In this document: positions 55,101 to 62,657 of the stretch, piece after piece
How positions within the stretch are numbered: position 1 is the first letter of the stretch
Layout: each line of letters starts with the position of its first letter
NCBI GenBank assembly: GCA_035771175.1
Contig: CM069607.1
Coordinates: 13,958,001 to 14,022,000, forward strand
Length of the DNA stretch: 64,000 nucleotides
Direction: 5' to 3'
DNA from: Paratinospora sagittata
Lineage: Eukaryota; Streptophyta; Magnoliopsida; Ranunculales; Menispermaceae
The notes under the pieces: model-generated
Databases searched by the model: none
Told to the model about the DNA's origin: nothing
What the model saw: the letters and a program-made list of their open reading frames with translations, nothing else
Translations under genes and position numbers: made by a program

Positions 55101-56280
55101 GTCAACAATAAAAATAGGAATGAAATAGAAGAGATGCATACCATTCTACGCATTACACGTTCAAAGCACCAAAACACATCAGCTTCATTCTCTTGAAGAA
55201 TTACCATGGCCGAGCAGAAGTCACTCATTCCTGTCTAGGGAAGAATACATTCCTGAATTCAAGAATAAGGTGTTCAAACAAAATTTCAATTAGAACATTT
55301 GGTTGGATGCTCACCTTGACAATAACCAATGTCACTATCAACCCATGCATACACTGAAAGAACATCCCAGAGCTTTGCAAGATTGGCCTCACTCTCATAA
55401 AAGACAAGAGCTCTATCAGTGCGAACAACATCCAAACCTGTTGACCAAAATTGGTTAGCGAATACTAAAAGCAAATGAACCAGATAAAACAGACACAATT
55501 AAAACTCACAATGAAACAGGAAAAATAATAACAAAAATAATGGAATACTATTTTTGAATGACAGTATATCATTGGAACAAGTACATTATAGATTAAAGAA
55601 GCCATTCATAATAAAGTGTTTCTCAAATTTTGTCAAATCATAAATTATGTACCAATTTGATGCAAGATTAGCTTCCATTGGATCACTTTCTTTTCCGAAG
55701 AACCTTCCTTTACAATATTCTCAAGCTGAGTGGAAGTTGCTATTGCTCCATTATCTTCATAAAAATCAGATCCATGATGTGAAGGATGTTCGATTGGTTG
55801 GCCATCTTCACTGATCACTGGTGTTGTGAGATACCTTCCACTGCCAATAGTTGCTTCCATCTGTTGGCATTCAGCCTTCCATATACCATACTGGTGCCTG
55901 CCATAATCAATTAGTACACCTTGGGAATCCAACAAAAAAACAACCAATAAAATATACTAATAAATCAGAGCATTCTCATCCTTTTCAACAAAAAGTCTGA
56001 AAAGACCATGCGATTTACGAGAGAACATCATTAATGTACTGGCAACATTCTTCTTTCTTATCATAAAAGAGAAAAAGGAAAGATGCTGCTCACCTTGTGT
56101 TGCAGGCTACAGCTGCAGTAAGATGAGCAAAATATAAACATGAGTTATTAAACTGGAATTTGAAAGAAAATGCTACCTCCTGTGTTGTCTCAACTGATCC
56201 CGTTCATTGAAGCAGCTGTTGGGATCATAGCAACCCAACAAAAACTCCCACACCTCCCCTTTAATTGATGGATGAACACC
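34183..56280 (-). CDS. TBC-domain Rab GTPase-activating protein, 5' end missing
   Basis: Nine minus-strand exons join in frame to 1119 nt (372 codons plus stop) without internal stops: 56280-56177, 55897-55653, 55437-55315, 55230-55142, 48090-47985, 35225-35128, 34772-34518, 34392-34309 and 34197-34183. The product matches the plant GYP7/TBC1D15-like group: GVHPSIKGEVWEFLLGCYDP, the Arg finger in LDVVRTDR, the Gln finger in IGYCQG, FWCFERVMRR, GGEYLFAFRMLMVLFRREFSF, LWELMWAMEYNP. TBC proteins speed GTP hydrolysis on Rab proteins at endomembranes. Upstream exon(s) encoding the usual KTLS-RRW...RRIQRG segment are not visible and probably lie beyond 64 kb or are lost. Introns of 12.8 and 7.1 kb are full of repeats. 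Confidence 0.9.
34309..34392 (-). CDS. TBC gene exon h, with probable GC donor
   Basis: Acceptor CCTCAG|ATCTT. Encodes ILNDVTGSLDARKACNEA through FSRK. It ends AAG|GCAAGT, the strong consensus of GC-AG introns. Reading through instead gives an ASFRS tail and a TAA at 34291-34293. The spliced form is favoured because the next AG acceptor restores a VKKS end like the basic ends of relatives. Confidence 0.7.
34443..34504. repeat. Microsatellite (CATA)n followed by (GA)n
   Basis: About eleven uninterrupted CATA units and a short AGAGAG run lie within the 125-base intron between exons g and h, starting some 13 bases from the donor. Length variation here could affect this very short intron. Confidence 0.85.
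34518..34772 (-). CDS. TBC gene exon g
   Basis: Acceptor TTTCAG|TTAATG, donor GTTAAG|GTTCTC. Exactly 85 codons: LMWAMEYNPNIFTLYEE, KKYGKFERENLK, LSIFLVASVLEAKNK, GVDDVVK. Confidence 0.9.
35128..35225 (-). CDS. TBC gene exon f
   Basis: Acceptor TGACAG|AGGATC, donor TGGGAG|GTGAGC. Encodes EDLDGGEYLFAFRMLMVLF and the REFSFVDALYLWE helix. Confidence 0.88.
35427..35690 (-). mobile_element. Poly(A)-tailed short retroposon, SINE-like
   Basis: A T run at 35431-35446 reads as a poly(A) tail on the minus strand, preceded by about 240 bases without coding frame. A weak tRNA-type B-box-like AGGATCAAGTCTCAC is present. No clear target duplication was found. It lies in the 12.8-kb intron some 200 bases from exon f. 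Confidence 0.35.
36086..36272 (-). mobile_element. 5'-truncated LINE 3' end with 16-bp target duplication
   Basis: Poly(A) on the minus strand (T run 36086-36099) followed by the LINE 3' UTR. It shares GAGCACAAGGAATGCTCA with the LINE end at about 31315. The duplication CACCAGACCT-TTTGT flanks it (36070-36085 and 36273-36288, one mismatch). This is a textbook target-primed insertion. Confidence 0.85.
36289..39172. other. AT-rich intron sequence, nothing recognised
   Basis: Repetitive AATTAAATT-like sequence (36350-36680), then AT-rich DNA with small direct repeats. No coding frame longer than chance, RNA gene or clear element ends were seen. It is part of the 12.8-kb TBC intron. Confidence 0.4.
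39181..39696. mobile_element. hAT-type non-autonomous element (516 bp)
   Basis: Ends CAATGTTTTTAAGGCGTC and (reverse complement) TAGTGTTTTCAAGGCGTC form imperfect terminal inverted repeats. The 8-bp duplication GTATAACC lies at 39173-39180 and 39697-39704, as expected for hAT. The interior arms are rich in AGGCG/CGCCT motifs. No transposase frame. Confidence 0.82.
39705..40815. other. Intron sequence, nothing recognised
   Basis: Mixed AT-rich DNA with stop-filled frames and short direct repeats (GGAAATACAGGAAATACAGG near 40509). I see no gene or element boundary. Confidence 0.35.
40818..42227 (-). mobile_element. L1-type LINE (minus), interrupted by a second LINE
   Basis: Minus strand from about 42227 to the A-rich tail at 40818-40836. 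It reads LSRLLTHHSRLVADFV, DCMCWPWDPLGVFTTKSF, LIWKALVPSKVKFLGW (zf-RVT). Then WQVECLAALWSI joins exactly to WKERNARVFDDNGSSWLKV once the 475-bp insertion at 41087-41561 is removed. The matching upstream part lies inverted at 42437-42580. Confidence 0.82.
41087..41561 (+). mobile_element. 5'-truncated LINE 3' end (plus) nested in the minus-strand LINE
   Basis: Flanked by the 13-bp duplication ATATAGACCACAA (41074-41086 and 41562-41574). The interior has YWRIMVFALFWCVWKERN, the C-terminal LINE signature, a 3' UTR and a (TA)n tail at about 41549-41561. Confidence 0.82.
42228..42436 (-). mobile_element. tRNA-derived SINE (minus)
   Basis: On the minus strand it starts TGGAGTTGGTGCAGTTGGTA (A-box-like), followed by AGGTTCTAAGTTCAACTC (B-box-like). 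A ~150-base body and an A tail follow (T run 42229-42239 on the plus strand). It sits at the inversion junction of the LINE. Confidence 0.65.
42437..42580 (+). mobile_element. Inverted 5' part of the LINE at 40818-42227
   Basis: Plus strand reads IVFVHPILQSMIRFK, then LGKGDKIRFWEDLWCGTS. This is the ORF2 segment that directly precedes the LSRLLTHH part of the minus-strand LINE. Opposite orientation of adjacent segments of one ORF is the mark of a twin-primed 5' inversion. Confidence 0.65.
42629..42991 (-). pseudogene. Chloroplast [2Fe-2S] ferredoxin pseudogene
   Basis: ATG at 42989-42991 opens a transit-peptide-like leader (MSTVRLPSSCMIRSG). The plant-type ferredoxin follows: YKVKLIGPDGEEKELEAP, DLPYSCRAGSCSTYVG. 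The third cluster Cys is Tyr. A TAG comes next, then the frame continues GYVLTCVSYP and CVIHTHKESDLY with a proper TAA at 42629-42631. About 25 codons between the Cys loop and GYVLTC are deleted. The protein would have carried electrons from photosystem I; this copy cannot bind the cluster or be read through. It lies in the 12.8-kb TBC intron on the same strand. Confidence 0.9.
43074..43082 (-). promoter_or_regulatory. TATA box of the ferredoxin pseudogene
   Basis: Minus-strand CTCTCTATATATACC lies about 85 bases upstream of the ferredoxin ATG. Its presence shows that the copy came from genomic DNA, not from an mRNA. Confidence 0.6.
43083..43565. other. Upstream DNA of the ferredoxin pseudogene
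   Basis: Probably includes further old promoter sequence. No other feature recognised. Confidence 0.35.
43566..44357. mobile_element. hAT-like non-autonomous element with GAGGCTTAAGCCTC arms
   Basis: Left end CATAGTTTTAAAAATCG, then TTTTAGGCTTAAGCCTCAAG; right end is the inverse (GAGGCTTACGCCTCGCCTC...CACGTTTTTTTAAACCTTG). Imperfect inverted arms and AGGCG-rich interior resemble the element at 39181. I found no matching 8-bp duplication, so ends are approximate. Confidence 0.5.
44370..45325 (+). mobile_element. L1-type LINE C-terminal fragment (plus)
   Basis: Contains LKVGNGHRVCF, a zf-RVT module with RINKTDMVQRMFPQNCLS, CCLCKQEGETRNHIIIHCSF, then KERNSRIFMEDYHNENG, and a 3' end with A tract 45313-45324. 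Several stops. 5' end approximate. Confidence 0.78.
45326..46110. other. Intron sequence, nothing recognised
   Basis: No convincing frame or repeat boundary was found. It may belong to the decayed gypsy element seen just downstream. Confidence 0.3.
46116..46177. repeat. Perfect 23-bp inverted repeat with 16-base loop
   Basis: CTTGACCGTAGAAGTAGATT... at 46116-46138 is exactly complementary to 46155-46177 (...ATCTACTTCTACGGTCAAG). Transcribed from either strand it would fold into a stable hairpin. No flanking element structure is visible. Confidence 0.85.
46560..47000 (+). pseudogene. Ty3/gypsy pol remnant (protease-RT linker)
   Basis: Plus strand reads YYVTIERPFLNSTRG and LTIWLSSFP, close to the YNAILGRPTLN...YHL-MKFPT block that lies between protease and RT in Tat-type gypsy elements. 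Strongly decayed with stops. Confidence 0.5.
47001..47984. other. Intron sequence with two direct repeat pairs
   Basis: A GCAAATGG-GG-TAT-TTAGTTAA block at about 47336 recurs at about 47505, and ATGATTTTAGAATAATGTATTAA is tandemly repeated at 47367-47425. No gene seen before exon e at 47985. Confidence 0.4.
47985..48090 (-). CDS. TBC gene exon e
   Basis: Acceptor GAAAAG|CGTGGG, donor ATCTAG|GTATGG. Encodes RGNFKCTASTIGVQSQL through PKLHRHL. It is a lone 106-nt exon between introns of 7.1 and 12.8 kb. Confidence 0.88.
48091..48640. other. TBC intron (7.1 kb) start, nothing recognised
   Basis: AT-rich intron sequence with a 19-base A run at 48592-48610; possibly a poly(A) trace of a retroposon. 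Confidence 0.35.
48650..49235. mobile_element. hAT-like element related to 43566-44357
   Basis: The right end (AAGGCTTATGCCTCACCTCACAC...CTCAATTACACCTCACAAGTTTTATAACCTT) closely follows the right end at 44287-44357. The left part has AATGTTTTCAAGGCC and ACTTAAGGC. Boundaries are not exact and no duplication was found. Confidence 0.4.
49260..51720 (-). mobile_element. RTE-type LINE remnant (minus), split by a solo LTR
   Basis: RT block 51350-51122: FLY-LWMN, IFHGACYL, VDN in place of the catalytic ADD, ETKMGVHAKLEAWKEGL. It ends at the solo LTR and resumes at 49804 with FKISRNDTNYFNNNF, RIVDG. The C-terminal part (KRRPKLHE) lies toward 49280. A second copy of the RT block, with SDD kept, lies at 51710-51440. 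The order matches the plant RTE signature (FADDIVL...VNAKLE-WR...SKTEY...RGRPK-TW). Confidence 0.7.
49805..51121 (-). mobile_element. Solo LTR, gypsy type (1317 bp), in the RTE LINE
   Basis: Plus strand TGTCACACCCCG...GGGTATTACA; on the minus strand it starts TGTAATACCCC and ends GGCGGGGTGTGACA, a common plant gypsy LTR form. Flanked by TAAAA (49800-49804 and 51122-51126). The LINE frame continues across it, which confirms the boundaries. Confidence 0.85.
52108..52149. repeat. (GA)n microsatellite
   Basis: About twenty GA units followed by GCGGCAGC, within the hAT-type element. Confidence 0.9.
52187..52430. repeat. Purine-rich tandem duplication
   Basis: The segment AGAGT-GCAAAAGCA-AAAGAGTGCAGGACGG followed by an A run and CCCAGAA occurs at about 52187 and again at about 52294, followed by GAAA/GAAG repeats. 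Confidence 0.75.
52557..52797 (-). mobile_element. tRNA-derived SINE copy 1 (minus)
   Basis: Full-length relative of the SINE at 53219. Plus strand reads GTCACACCTGGGTTGCACAC... to ...GTAACCACTGAGCCA, that is, tail first and the tRNA-like head last. Confidence 0.8.
52803..53046 (-). mobile_element. tRNA-derived SINE copy 2 (minus)
   Basis: Same orientation and family as copy 1, directly adjacent, with about a dozen differences. The head ends ACTGAGCCA at 53046. Confidence 0.8.
53063..53217 (-). mobile_element. tRNA-derived SINE copy 3 (minus, head missing)
   Basis: Starts TGTCACACCTGGG and stops after TTTGTCCACACTAT, lacking the tRNA-like head. Forms an inverted pair with copy 4. Confidence 0.8.
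53219..53458 (+). mobile_element. tRNA-derived SINE copy 4 (plus, full length)
   Basis: A box TGGCTCAGTGG at 53220-53230 and a consensus B box GGTTCGAATCC at 53268-53278, then a ~180-base body ending GGTGTGACA. The internal polymerase III promoter is intact. It is not a tRNA gene: no acceptor stem or full cloverleaf is present. Confidence 0.85.
53711..54407. repeat. LTR-like AT-rich sequence with pyrimidine leader
   Basis: Repeats of GTAGGATTTTAATTTCT-like units (53930-54070), then TATAAATAATTGG, TTGTAATAGA, and a long CTT-rich tract (54160-54300). The same order recurs at 60600-60960, which suggests two copies of one LTR family. Ends not defined. Confidence 0.45.
54426..54773 (+). mobile_element. 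Short LINE insertion with inverted 5' segment
   Basis: Flanked by the 18-bp duplication TAATTAGTTTGTTTTATC (54408-54425 and 54774-54791). The right end is a LINE 3' UTR with A tract (54758-54771). The left part, read on the minus strand, encodes YKASGPNGSPWLFTKAL, the start of the RT domain. Opposite orientation of the two parts fits twin priming. Confidence 0.82.
55142..55230 (-). CDS. TBC gene exon d
   Basis: Acceptor AGACAG|GAATGAGTG, donor AGAATG|GTATGC. Encodes GMSDFCSAMVILQENEADVF and FERVMRRM. Confidence 0.88.
55315..55437 (-). CDS. TBC gene exon c (Arg and Gln fingers)
   Basis: Acceptor CAACAG|GTTTGG, donor TCAAG|GTGAGC. Encodes LDVVRTDRALVFYE, with the catalytic Arg, and DSDIGYCQ, with the catalytic Gln. 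Both residues that act in trans on Rab-GTP are intact. Confidence 0.9.
55653..55897 (-). CDS. TBC gene exon b
   Basis: Acceptor TATGGCAG|GCACC, donor AAATTG|GTACAT. Encodes QYGIWKAECQQM, GSGRYLTTPVISEDGQP, a variable acidic loop, and VIQWKLILHQI leading into the Arg-finger exon. Confidence 0.88.
56177..56280 (-). CDS. TBC gene exon a
   Basis: Acceptor TTATTCCAG|GGT, donor AGGAG|GTAGCA. Encodes GVHPSIKGEVWEFLLG through NERDQLRQHR, the start of the TBC domain. It enters in phase 0, as expected after RIQRG in homologues. Confidence 0.88.
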
Positions 56281-57410
56281 CTGGAATAAAAAGTCTACAA
56301 TAATAACTACATGATATTTGAGCATAACACACTCAAAATAATGCTCACATACAAAATAACAATGACAACAGAGCCAAGAATCAGCTATCAGTCTGTGAAA
56401 AGCTACAATTATATTCATTTACTTCATCTTTGTGATTTCATTTGCTACTACCTGTGAATGTTGTTGTAGCTATTTATAAGATGATTTTAAAAAATGACAA
56501 AAAATGACACTTGAACATCAACTGCATTACGTTCTTAGGGATAACCACAGTCTAATTAAGTGATCAAACAAACTAATTAAATAATTGAACAAACTAATTA
56601 AAAAGTGGAAAATTCCATATCTTCTGGAGACATTTTTACAATAGACAATGTGCTCCAAACTCCCTATATTGCTATCAGTTGATACCTTATATTCAGATAA
56701 TAAAATCAAAAGATTGATAGAGTAGAATGTTGTTGGCAAAGTCCAAGGAAGTCCAGTAAGAATCAAACACTGATATTAATAGCTTTAAGGAGTAGTTGGA
56801 TAGGTTTCTGAACTTCTCTAATCCAAAACCATGCTATCTGATTCTTCATATAGAAGAAGAATAAATAACACTTGTTCATCAGAAACATAAATAGCCTAAT
56901 AAGGACATCTTCTAGGAGAAAGATGCTAATCAAAATAATACATTGATACAGAACGAAAATGGGTGTTAGGATGTCATTTCAGAGAAGTCATGTCCTCTAA
57001 TTTGCCAACTGCCCCTTTTTCGTCAGCAACGAGATTTTCTTTTGGTATGTGTATTTCATATTCGAGGCCTGCCATTTAGATTTTGATGTCTGATATTCTT
57101 TAATAGCATTTGGTCAAACTGTCATTAAGTTGGATTTGTCATTCACCATTTCTTACATATTTGCCACTGTAGGAAATGGAAAATTGGCTAAATCCTTACA
57201 AGAACCTACAAAAGGATATTTCTAGTGCACCAGTTTCAAGACAGTCAAAGGAATATTGAATGAAAGATGCAATTGCTATTTGTTTAGATAATTCCTAAAG
57301 CCAAGAGCAATTCTATATACACTGTGCCAATTGTAAATCCATTGCTTAATGTTTTTATATCTGAAGATGAAACATTGGTAAAACACCTATTTTAGACTTC
57401 TTGTCAAAAA
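56281..57410. other. Upstream intron of TBC gene, nothing recognised
   Basis: AT-rich DNA 5' to exon a on the minus strand. I searched by eye for an exon encoding RRIQRG next to a donor site and found none. Confidence 0.4.
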
Positions 57411-57565
57411 TGGGAAGGCCTTGACACAATGGTTAAGGCTGCTTTACTGTGACCTGGCGGTCACAGTTTCAAATTCGAAACAACCCCTCCAATATTGAGG
57501 TAAGGTTGTGTCCCTTTCCCAGACCTTGAAATGCTACGAGCCTCAGGCATTGGGTACGCCCTTGT
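57411..57565 (+). mobile_element. Au-like SINE remnant
   Basis: GGCCTTGACACAATGGTTAAGGCTGC at the head, GTCACAGTTTCAAATTC in the B-box position, then GAGGTAAGGTTGTGTCCC and GGCATTGGGTACGCCC. Same order as the better copy at 62458 but diverged. No clear duplication. Confidence 0.5.
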
Positions 57566-58790
57566 GTAGCAACCTTGGTTAATTACTTTCACCTTTCCCT
57601 GATCTATCCCCTTTTCTCTCTCCAGAGATTTTGAATGCAATAGCCCATTCCTAATTCTAAACTGTTTTTTTAAGCCATCACTAGTAAACCCTAACACCCA
57701 TCTTGAAGCTCCCTAAATTTCACTCCAAAGAGACCTAAAACCTTTACTTTATTCACAAACCTCAATCACCAAAACCTAAAGTTTCGCTAAATTTCCACTT
57801 CAGACTCAGTATAAACTATAGAGGTGTCAAGTAAGATACAAAACTTACCTACAAATTGATTAGGATTTTTTTTATTCTGTTTTCTAAAACTAGTAAAGGG
57901 TTACAAGTTCCACTTGAGCAACTCCTAAAAAGGGCTACAAATTCAACTTGAGAAACCACAATAAAAAAAAAGTCCTCTAGCATAAAAAAAAATTAGCACC
58001 CGAAGAGTTGTTGGTATTATATTTGCAAAAACAAGTATTAAACCTAAATTTTTTTGTTATCAAAACTCACAAGCTTTAGCAACTAGCAAGGTAGAGTTTG
58101 AGCAGGTCAGATCAGATGGACCATAACACTACTAATGAGGTAGTTAAGAACCTCATAGGATAAACACAGAGCCATTTGTACCCTCCAAAGTATGTGCTAC
58201 ATGACCTAACATCTCTTCTAAACACCTTAGCTCAATAAACATCTTCGTCACTTATGCATCATGGGGGCTTTGGTCAACACCGCACGAGTGATCCACCTTA
58301 CAGAGTTACAATACCCCATCCCATTATCTTGCAAAGGCAGTTGAGAAAAAAAGCACACTACCCACTAAGCAAGAGGGTATGAATTAAGCTTTACCAACCT
58401 AGCACAACACATGAGCAAAGCATTACCCATTAAGCATATGTTTTAGAGTATCAACATTCCAAACTCTGCTTGTTGATGAGCACCAAGTATCTAAAGAGCA
58501 ACTTTTGGTTGAAACAAGAAGCAAGTCCCCCCCCCCCCCCCCCCCCCCCAACCACCATAAGAGTTTGTGCAAGAACCCAATCTTAACCTTTTTAGGATAA
58601 AAAACCAAATAGCCATATCACTATCTTGTCTTTCCTATGTAGCAACCAATAAGGATTCTACCTTTAGCACCATACTATGTCAAAACAAAAGTTAACAAAG
58701 ACACCCTTGCACAACATAGATCCTAGAATATGAAATGGTGGAAAGCATTTATTTTAATTGTTTGCAAGAAAATAAAATAAAACAAAATGC
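57566..58790. other. Spacer with a 23-base C run
   Basis: No gene recognised. An uninterrupted run of 23 C lies at 58527-58549. Confidence 0.4.
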
Positions 58791-59580
58791 TTTGGACAAA
58801 GTATTGGTCAATCCTTGATAAAGATTCAATTGAGGTTGCTATAAAGTGAGATAGTTACCATAGACATTTGGCCATACCCTCACCTACCTCTTGAACAACT
58901 AACAAATAAACAAAAGCCTATGGTGTTGCTTAGTATGAAAGGACATAATCGGCCATATTCATAAACAAAGAATAGCTTAAAATTCAAAGGAAAGAACCAC
59001 TAAATTTCTTTGGGATCTCAAATGCCATGATCATCGACAATGGAAAACAGCTTGATAAACATAATCTCAGGGAATTTTGCACACAGATTGGCCTTAAAAC
59101 ACTTCTTTTTTACACAGGAAAAGAAACATCATCCTCAAACCAATGGTCAAGTGGAATCAACAAGATTATCCAACATACTTTATGGATCAAGCTAGAAAAC
59201 AAGAGGTACCTACTACCTAGATGAGTGAGCTTCCACAAAGGATATGGGTTTATGAATCACTACTCATACAACAACCAAAGAGACCCCATTCAGCACCAAA
59301 GTAATATCAATTGAAGTTCAGATACCCACATACGATATCAAAGACTTCATTAAAGAGGTAAATGAAGAAGGTTTCCTCTTCAACCTAGACATATTAGAAG
59401 AGAAGGAGCAAGCAAATATGGAGGTGGCTGCTTATCAACATGAAATCTCCAACTATTATGACTAAAACGCTCAACCTTGGAACTTCAATGGAGGAGATTT
59501 CATCCTCTTCAATGGAGATACTTTCAAGAAAACCTAGTTCCAATACAAGGTTAACGTGTAAGTCTTAAAAGAATCTAAAC
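58791..59580 (+). pseudogene. Ty3/gypsy (Tat-type) integrase remnant
   Basis: Plus strand reads NFFGISNAMIIDNGKQLD, then HNLREFCTQIGLK, NKIIQHTLWIKLE, and ELPQRIWVY. This follows the IISDNG-QFD...NGQ-E--NK-I---LK-KL order of gypsy integrases. It has stops and frameshifts, and the N-terminal zinc finger is not clear. Confidence 0.75.
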
Positions 59581-60009
59581 CAATATTAAGAACAATCAAC
59601 GACTAACTAAGTAAAATATGATTTCACGAACTCAGTTTTATTAAAAAGAAAACACACAACCACTTATGAGATCAATGCTTTGAGTAATGCTAGCCCAATA
59701 TGTGACAAATAAGAATGCTTGAAGGAAGAAAGACAGCTTTGGGATAGAATGCTTGTTAAGTTATGGTTCAATTTGTCTCACACCATGTTATGGTGCCCAC
59801 AGAATCATTCTAATACAAACAAAAACACAAGTGCTTTGGTAAATTTGTTAAGAGTTTAAGGACAATGTCTATCCTAGTGAAGCATGAAAGAAAAAATACA
59901 CAAATACCAAAAACAAAATATATACATAATGACATGTATGATGCAAAGAAATTCAAATAAGTTGAGTTCCATTTATTCAAGCCAAACCTAACTATAACTA
60001 ACAAGATGA

Positions 60010-60450
60010 CAAATACAAGAAAAGAATGTCAACTCAACTCAACTAAGCCTTTTCCCAACTACATGGAGTTGGCTACGTAAATGCACTTCCGCCACTCTAC
60101 TCTATCAAGGGCTAACCGGCTAAGTCAATATCTAAATTAGAAGTAATTATATTTTTCTTAATAATCTTTGCCATGTTATTTTAAGTCGTCTTCTGCCTCT
60201 ATCATTACCATGAATTGTTAAGAAGTCACATTTCCTAATGGAAGCATCTAAAGGTCTTCATTGTTTGTGTCCTAACAACTTTAATCAGTTTTCTTTCGTT
60301 TACCTCCAAATGGTGATACTCCTACCATTTATCAAATTTATTTTGTAATGTTTTATCAAATATTCATCTTAACATTTGCATTTCCATTACATTTGGTTTG
60401 TTCATCTACATGTTGTTTCTTTATTGCAAAAAACAAGAATTAAAAAAAAT
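60010..60450 (-). mobile_element. RTE-type LINE C-terminal fragment (minus)
   Basis: Minus strand reads NDRGRRRLKITWQ, then ALDRVEWRKCIYVANSM and LGKGL, the C-terminal end common to plant RTE LINEs. Related to the copy at 49280-49800. Confidence 0.7.
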
Positions 60451-60589
60451 AAAAAATAAAATAAAAAAAGATTAAAAAGCCATCTACCACCAATATAAGT
60501 TGAAGTAGGTCAAGATGTCAATTTGGTTAAAATTAAACAATTCAATCTTGAAGTCAACCAAGCCCTCCTAATGCAAGACAAGAATAGAA

Positions 60590-60990
60590 AAAATATATAT
60601 ATTAATATATATTCTAGATTTATTATTGCCATTTATTTTTGTATGATTTTATTTCTATTTGAATTCTAATATTTTTATTTTACTAGGATTTTTTAGTTTC
60701 TAAATTATAGGAGGAATATAGTTATATTTTAGTAAGATTTAGTTTTATAATTTAGTAGTATTTTATTTTAGTAGGACTCAGTTTCGATAATTCAAACCTT
60801 TATAAATAAAGGTTGTAATAGAGTTAAGACCATGAATGAAAAATATTGAGTATCTCTTTCTCCCCTCTTCGTCTTCCTCTTCTTCTCTCATCCTCTCTCT
60901 TCTACTTCATCTCTTCTAATTTCTTTCTATTTCTTCCTTTTCACTCTCAATGTTGCATCACCACTTTACAATTTCCTTGAAGAGCCTCCT
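60590..60990 (+). repeat. LTR-like sequence related to 53920-54310
   Basis: TTTTAGTAGGACT/AGTAAGATTTAG repeats, TATAAATAAAGGTTGTAATAGA, and the CTCTTTCTCCCCTCTTCG pyrimidine leader, in the same order as near 54 kb. It could be the 3' LTR of the gypsy remnant upstream. Confidence 0.45.
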
Positions 60991-62436
60991 TCATCTATTT
61001 GGACTATTTATAGGCCTCCAAGTATGGGCCTTACAAATCTAGATAGTATGATTAAGAGCCTCAATCATTTAGCCTCTAGCCTTCACTTTGGCCTCTAGCC
61101 TACACTTTAGCCTCAAAAGCATTAATCTACCCTCGTTGCATGAAATCAAATTCCATCACGGTTAGGTTATTATCCTACTCTTGAAGGTCCGTCATGTTCA
61201 TGATTGTAAATAGCAACTAACTTAAACTCAAGTTGCTTCACATGGTCTTGGACCTCAAGGATAGATTATGCTTCTAATTGGTAGCCCTGCAATAAACCCC
61301 TAACTCTTTCATAATGTTAACCAACATTTGATGAACTACAAAAAAACCCAAAAATAAATCCAATTGCCAAAGGCAAAGGAAACTCAAAAGGATAAGAACT
61401 AAGGAATAAAACTATTGAGATTCTTCACAATCTAAGCAATATTGGCAAGGGGGTGCTTTTCAAAATCTTCTAGTAGGCTAGAGGGAGCATTGGGAAATTG
61501 TGGTTGGCTATGTAAATGGTCTCAAACTCTTACTGTATTAGTTGGACCAATTAGGAGGGAAAGTGTCCAAGGCAAGCTTCGATGTAGGGATCTTAACTTT
61601 TTAACCCACGAAGCATCAAGCTTAACTGCCTTGCCAAGCATTAGCTTTTGTAGTAGCTCTTTCATGGGTTTTTGACTCAACCAAGGCCCTGCTTATTTTA
61701 AATGTGTTTTCTTAACCTGTTTTCCACTATCTTGAAAAAAACATATGAAAAAAGGCAGTAGATTTAGATGACAAGGAGTGGATACTTATGAAAATCTCAC
61801 AAACGATCCAAGAAGCGTTGTTGGCAGTAAACACCAAAACTAAGCCAATCTTTGCAAAAGCTCAACTACTCTCTTGATGCTTCTTCAATAGGAAGTTCGT
61901 AGATCTCCTCAATATGAACCAATTGTAGCTAAAATAACAATTTTAAAATATTAGATTTTATATTTTTACTTTTACATGTCAGAATGTATTAAGACTAAAA
62001 TAATGTTAAGAATAATAGCATATTATATTAAAATTGAACTTAATTTTCTTTGAATGTTACAGTTTTAGTTTTTTTGAAATTTTCAATTTTCTTTTCAAAT
62101 TATTTCGAATTTCCTGAATTATTTCAAATTAAATCAAATTTTTGGTTGCACTTTTGCAGTTTTTATTTCCAATTTAATATATAATTCAATTATTAAAAAA
62201 ATCACTTCATAGTCACCTAATTAATTCAATTTCTCATTCCACGCCAAAAACTTGAGAATGGCCACCTTATGCAAGAAATTCAATTATTATTATTGCACCC
62301 ACTCAAGACCATAAGCCTCCAAAAACATCGCATTGGTCAAACCTTGGTTGTTAAAATTAAAATCATAGAATTTTCACAATTTGGGTTGTGTGATTTAGAT
62401 TGTACCAACTCACCCACAATTTGAATTATGTGTGAG
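60991..62436. other. Spacer, nothing recognised
   Basis: Small direct repeats (GCCTCTAGCCT...CACTTTGGCCTC near 61075). No coding frame with recognisable protein. Confidence 0.35.
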
Positions 62437-62457
62437 AGTTGTAATGTAAGAATCATG

Positions 62458-62636
62458 AAGGGGAGCCTTGGCGCTACGGTTAAAGTTGTTGTCGTGTGAC
62501 CATGTGGTGTCGAGTTCAAGTCGTGGAAATAGCCTCTTGTAAAGCAAGGTAAGGCTGCGTACAATAGACTCAAATATGATCCGACCCTTCCCCAGGACCC
62601 GCATAAGCAGGAGCTTTATGCACCAAGCTGCCCTTT
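62458..62636 (+). mobile_element. Au-type SINE with 21-bp target duplication
   Basis: GGGGAGCCTTGGCGCTACGG head, GTGTCGAGTTCAAGTC in the B-box position, GCCTCTTGTAAAG, GGTAAGGCTGCGTACAATAG and GGAGCTTTATGCACCAAGCT, the order of the plant Au SINE family. A 21-bp duplication with one mismatch flanks it (62437-62457 and 62637-62657). Confidence 0.88.
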
Positions 62637-62657
62637 AGTTGTAATCTAAGAATCATG

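Noticed and set aside
53920..60990. Left and right LTR of one element
   Set aside because: Host TBC exons a-d lie between them, so they must be separate insertions.
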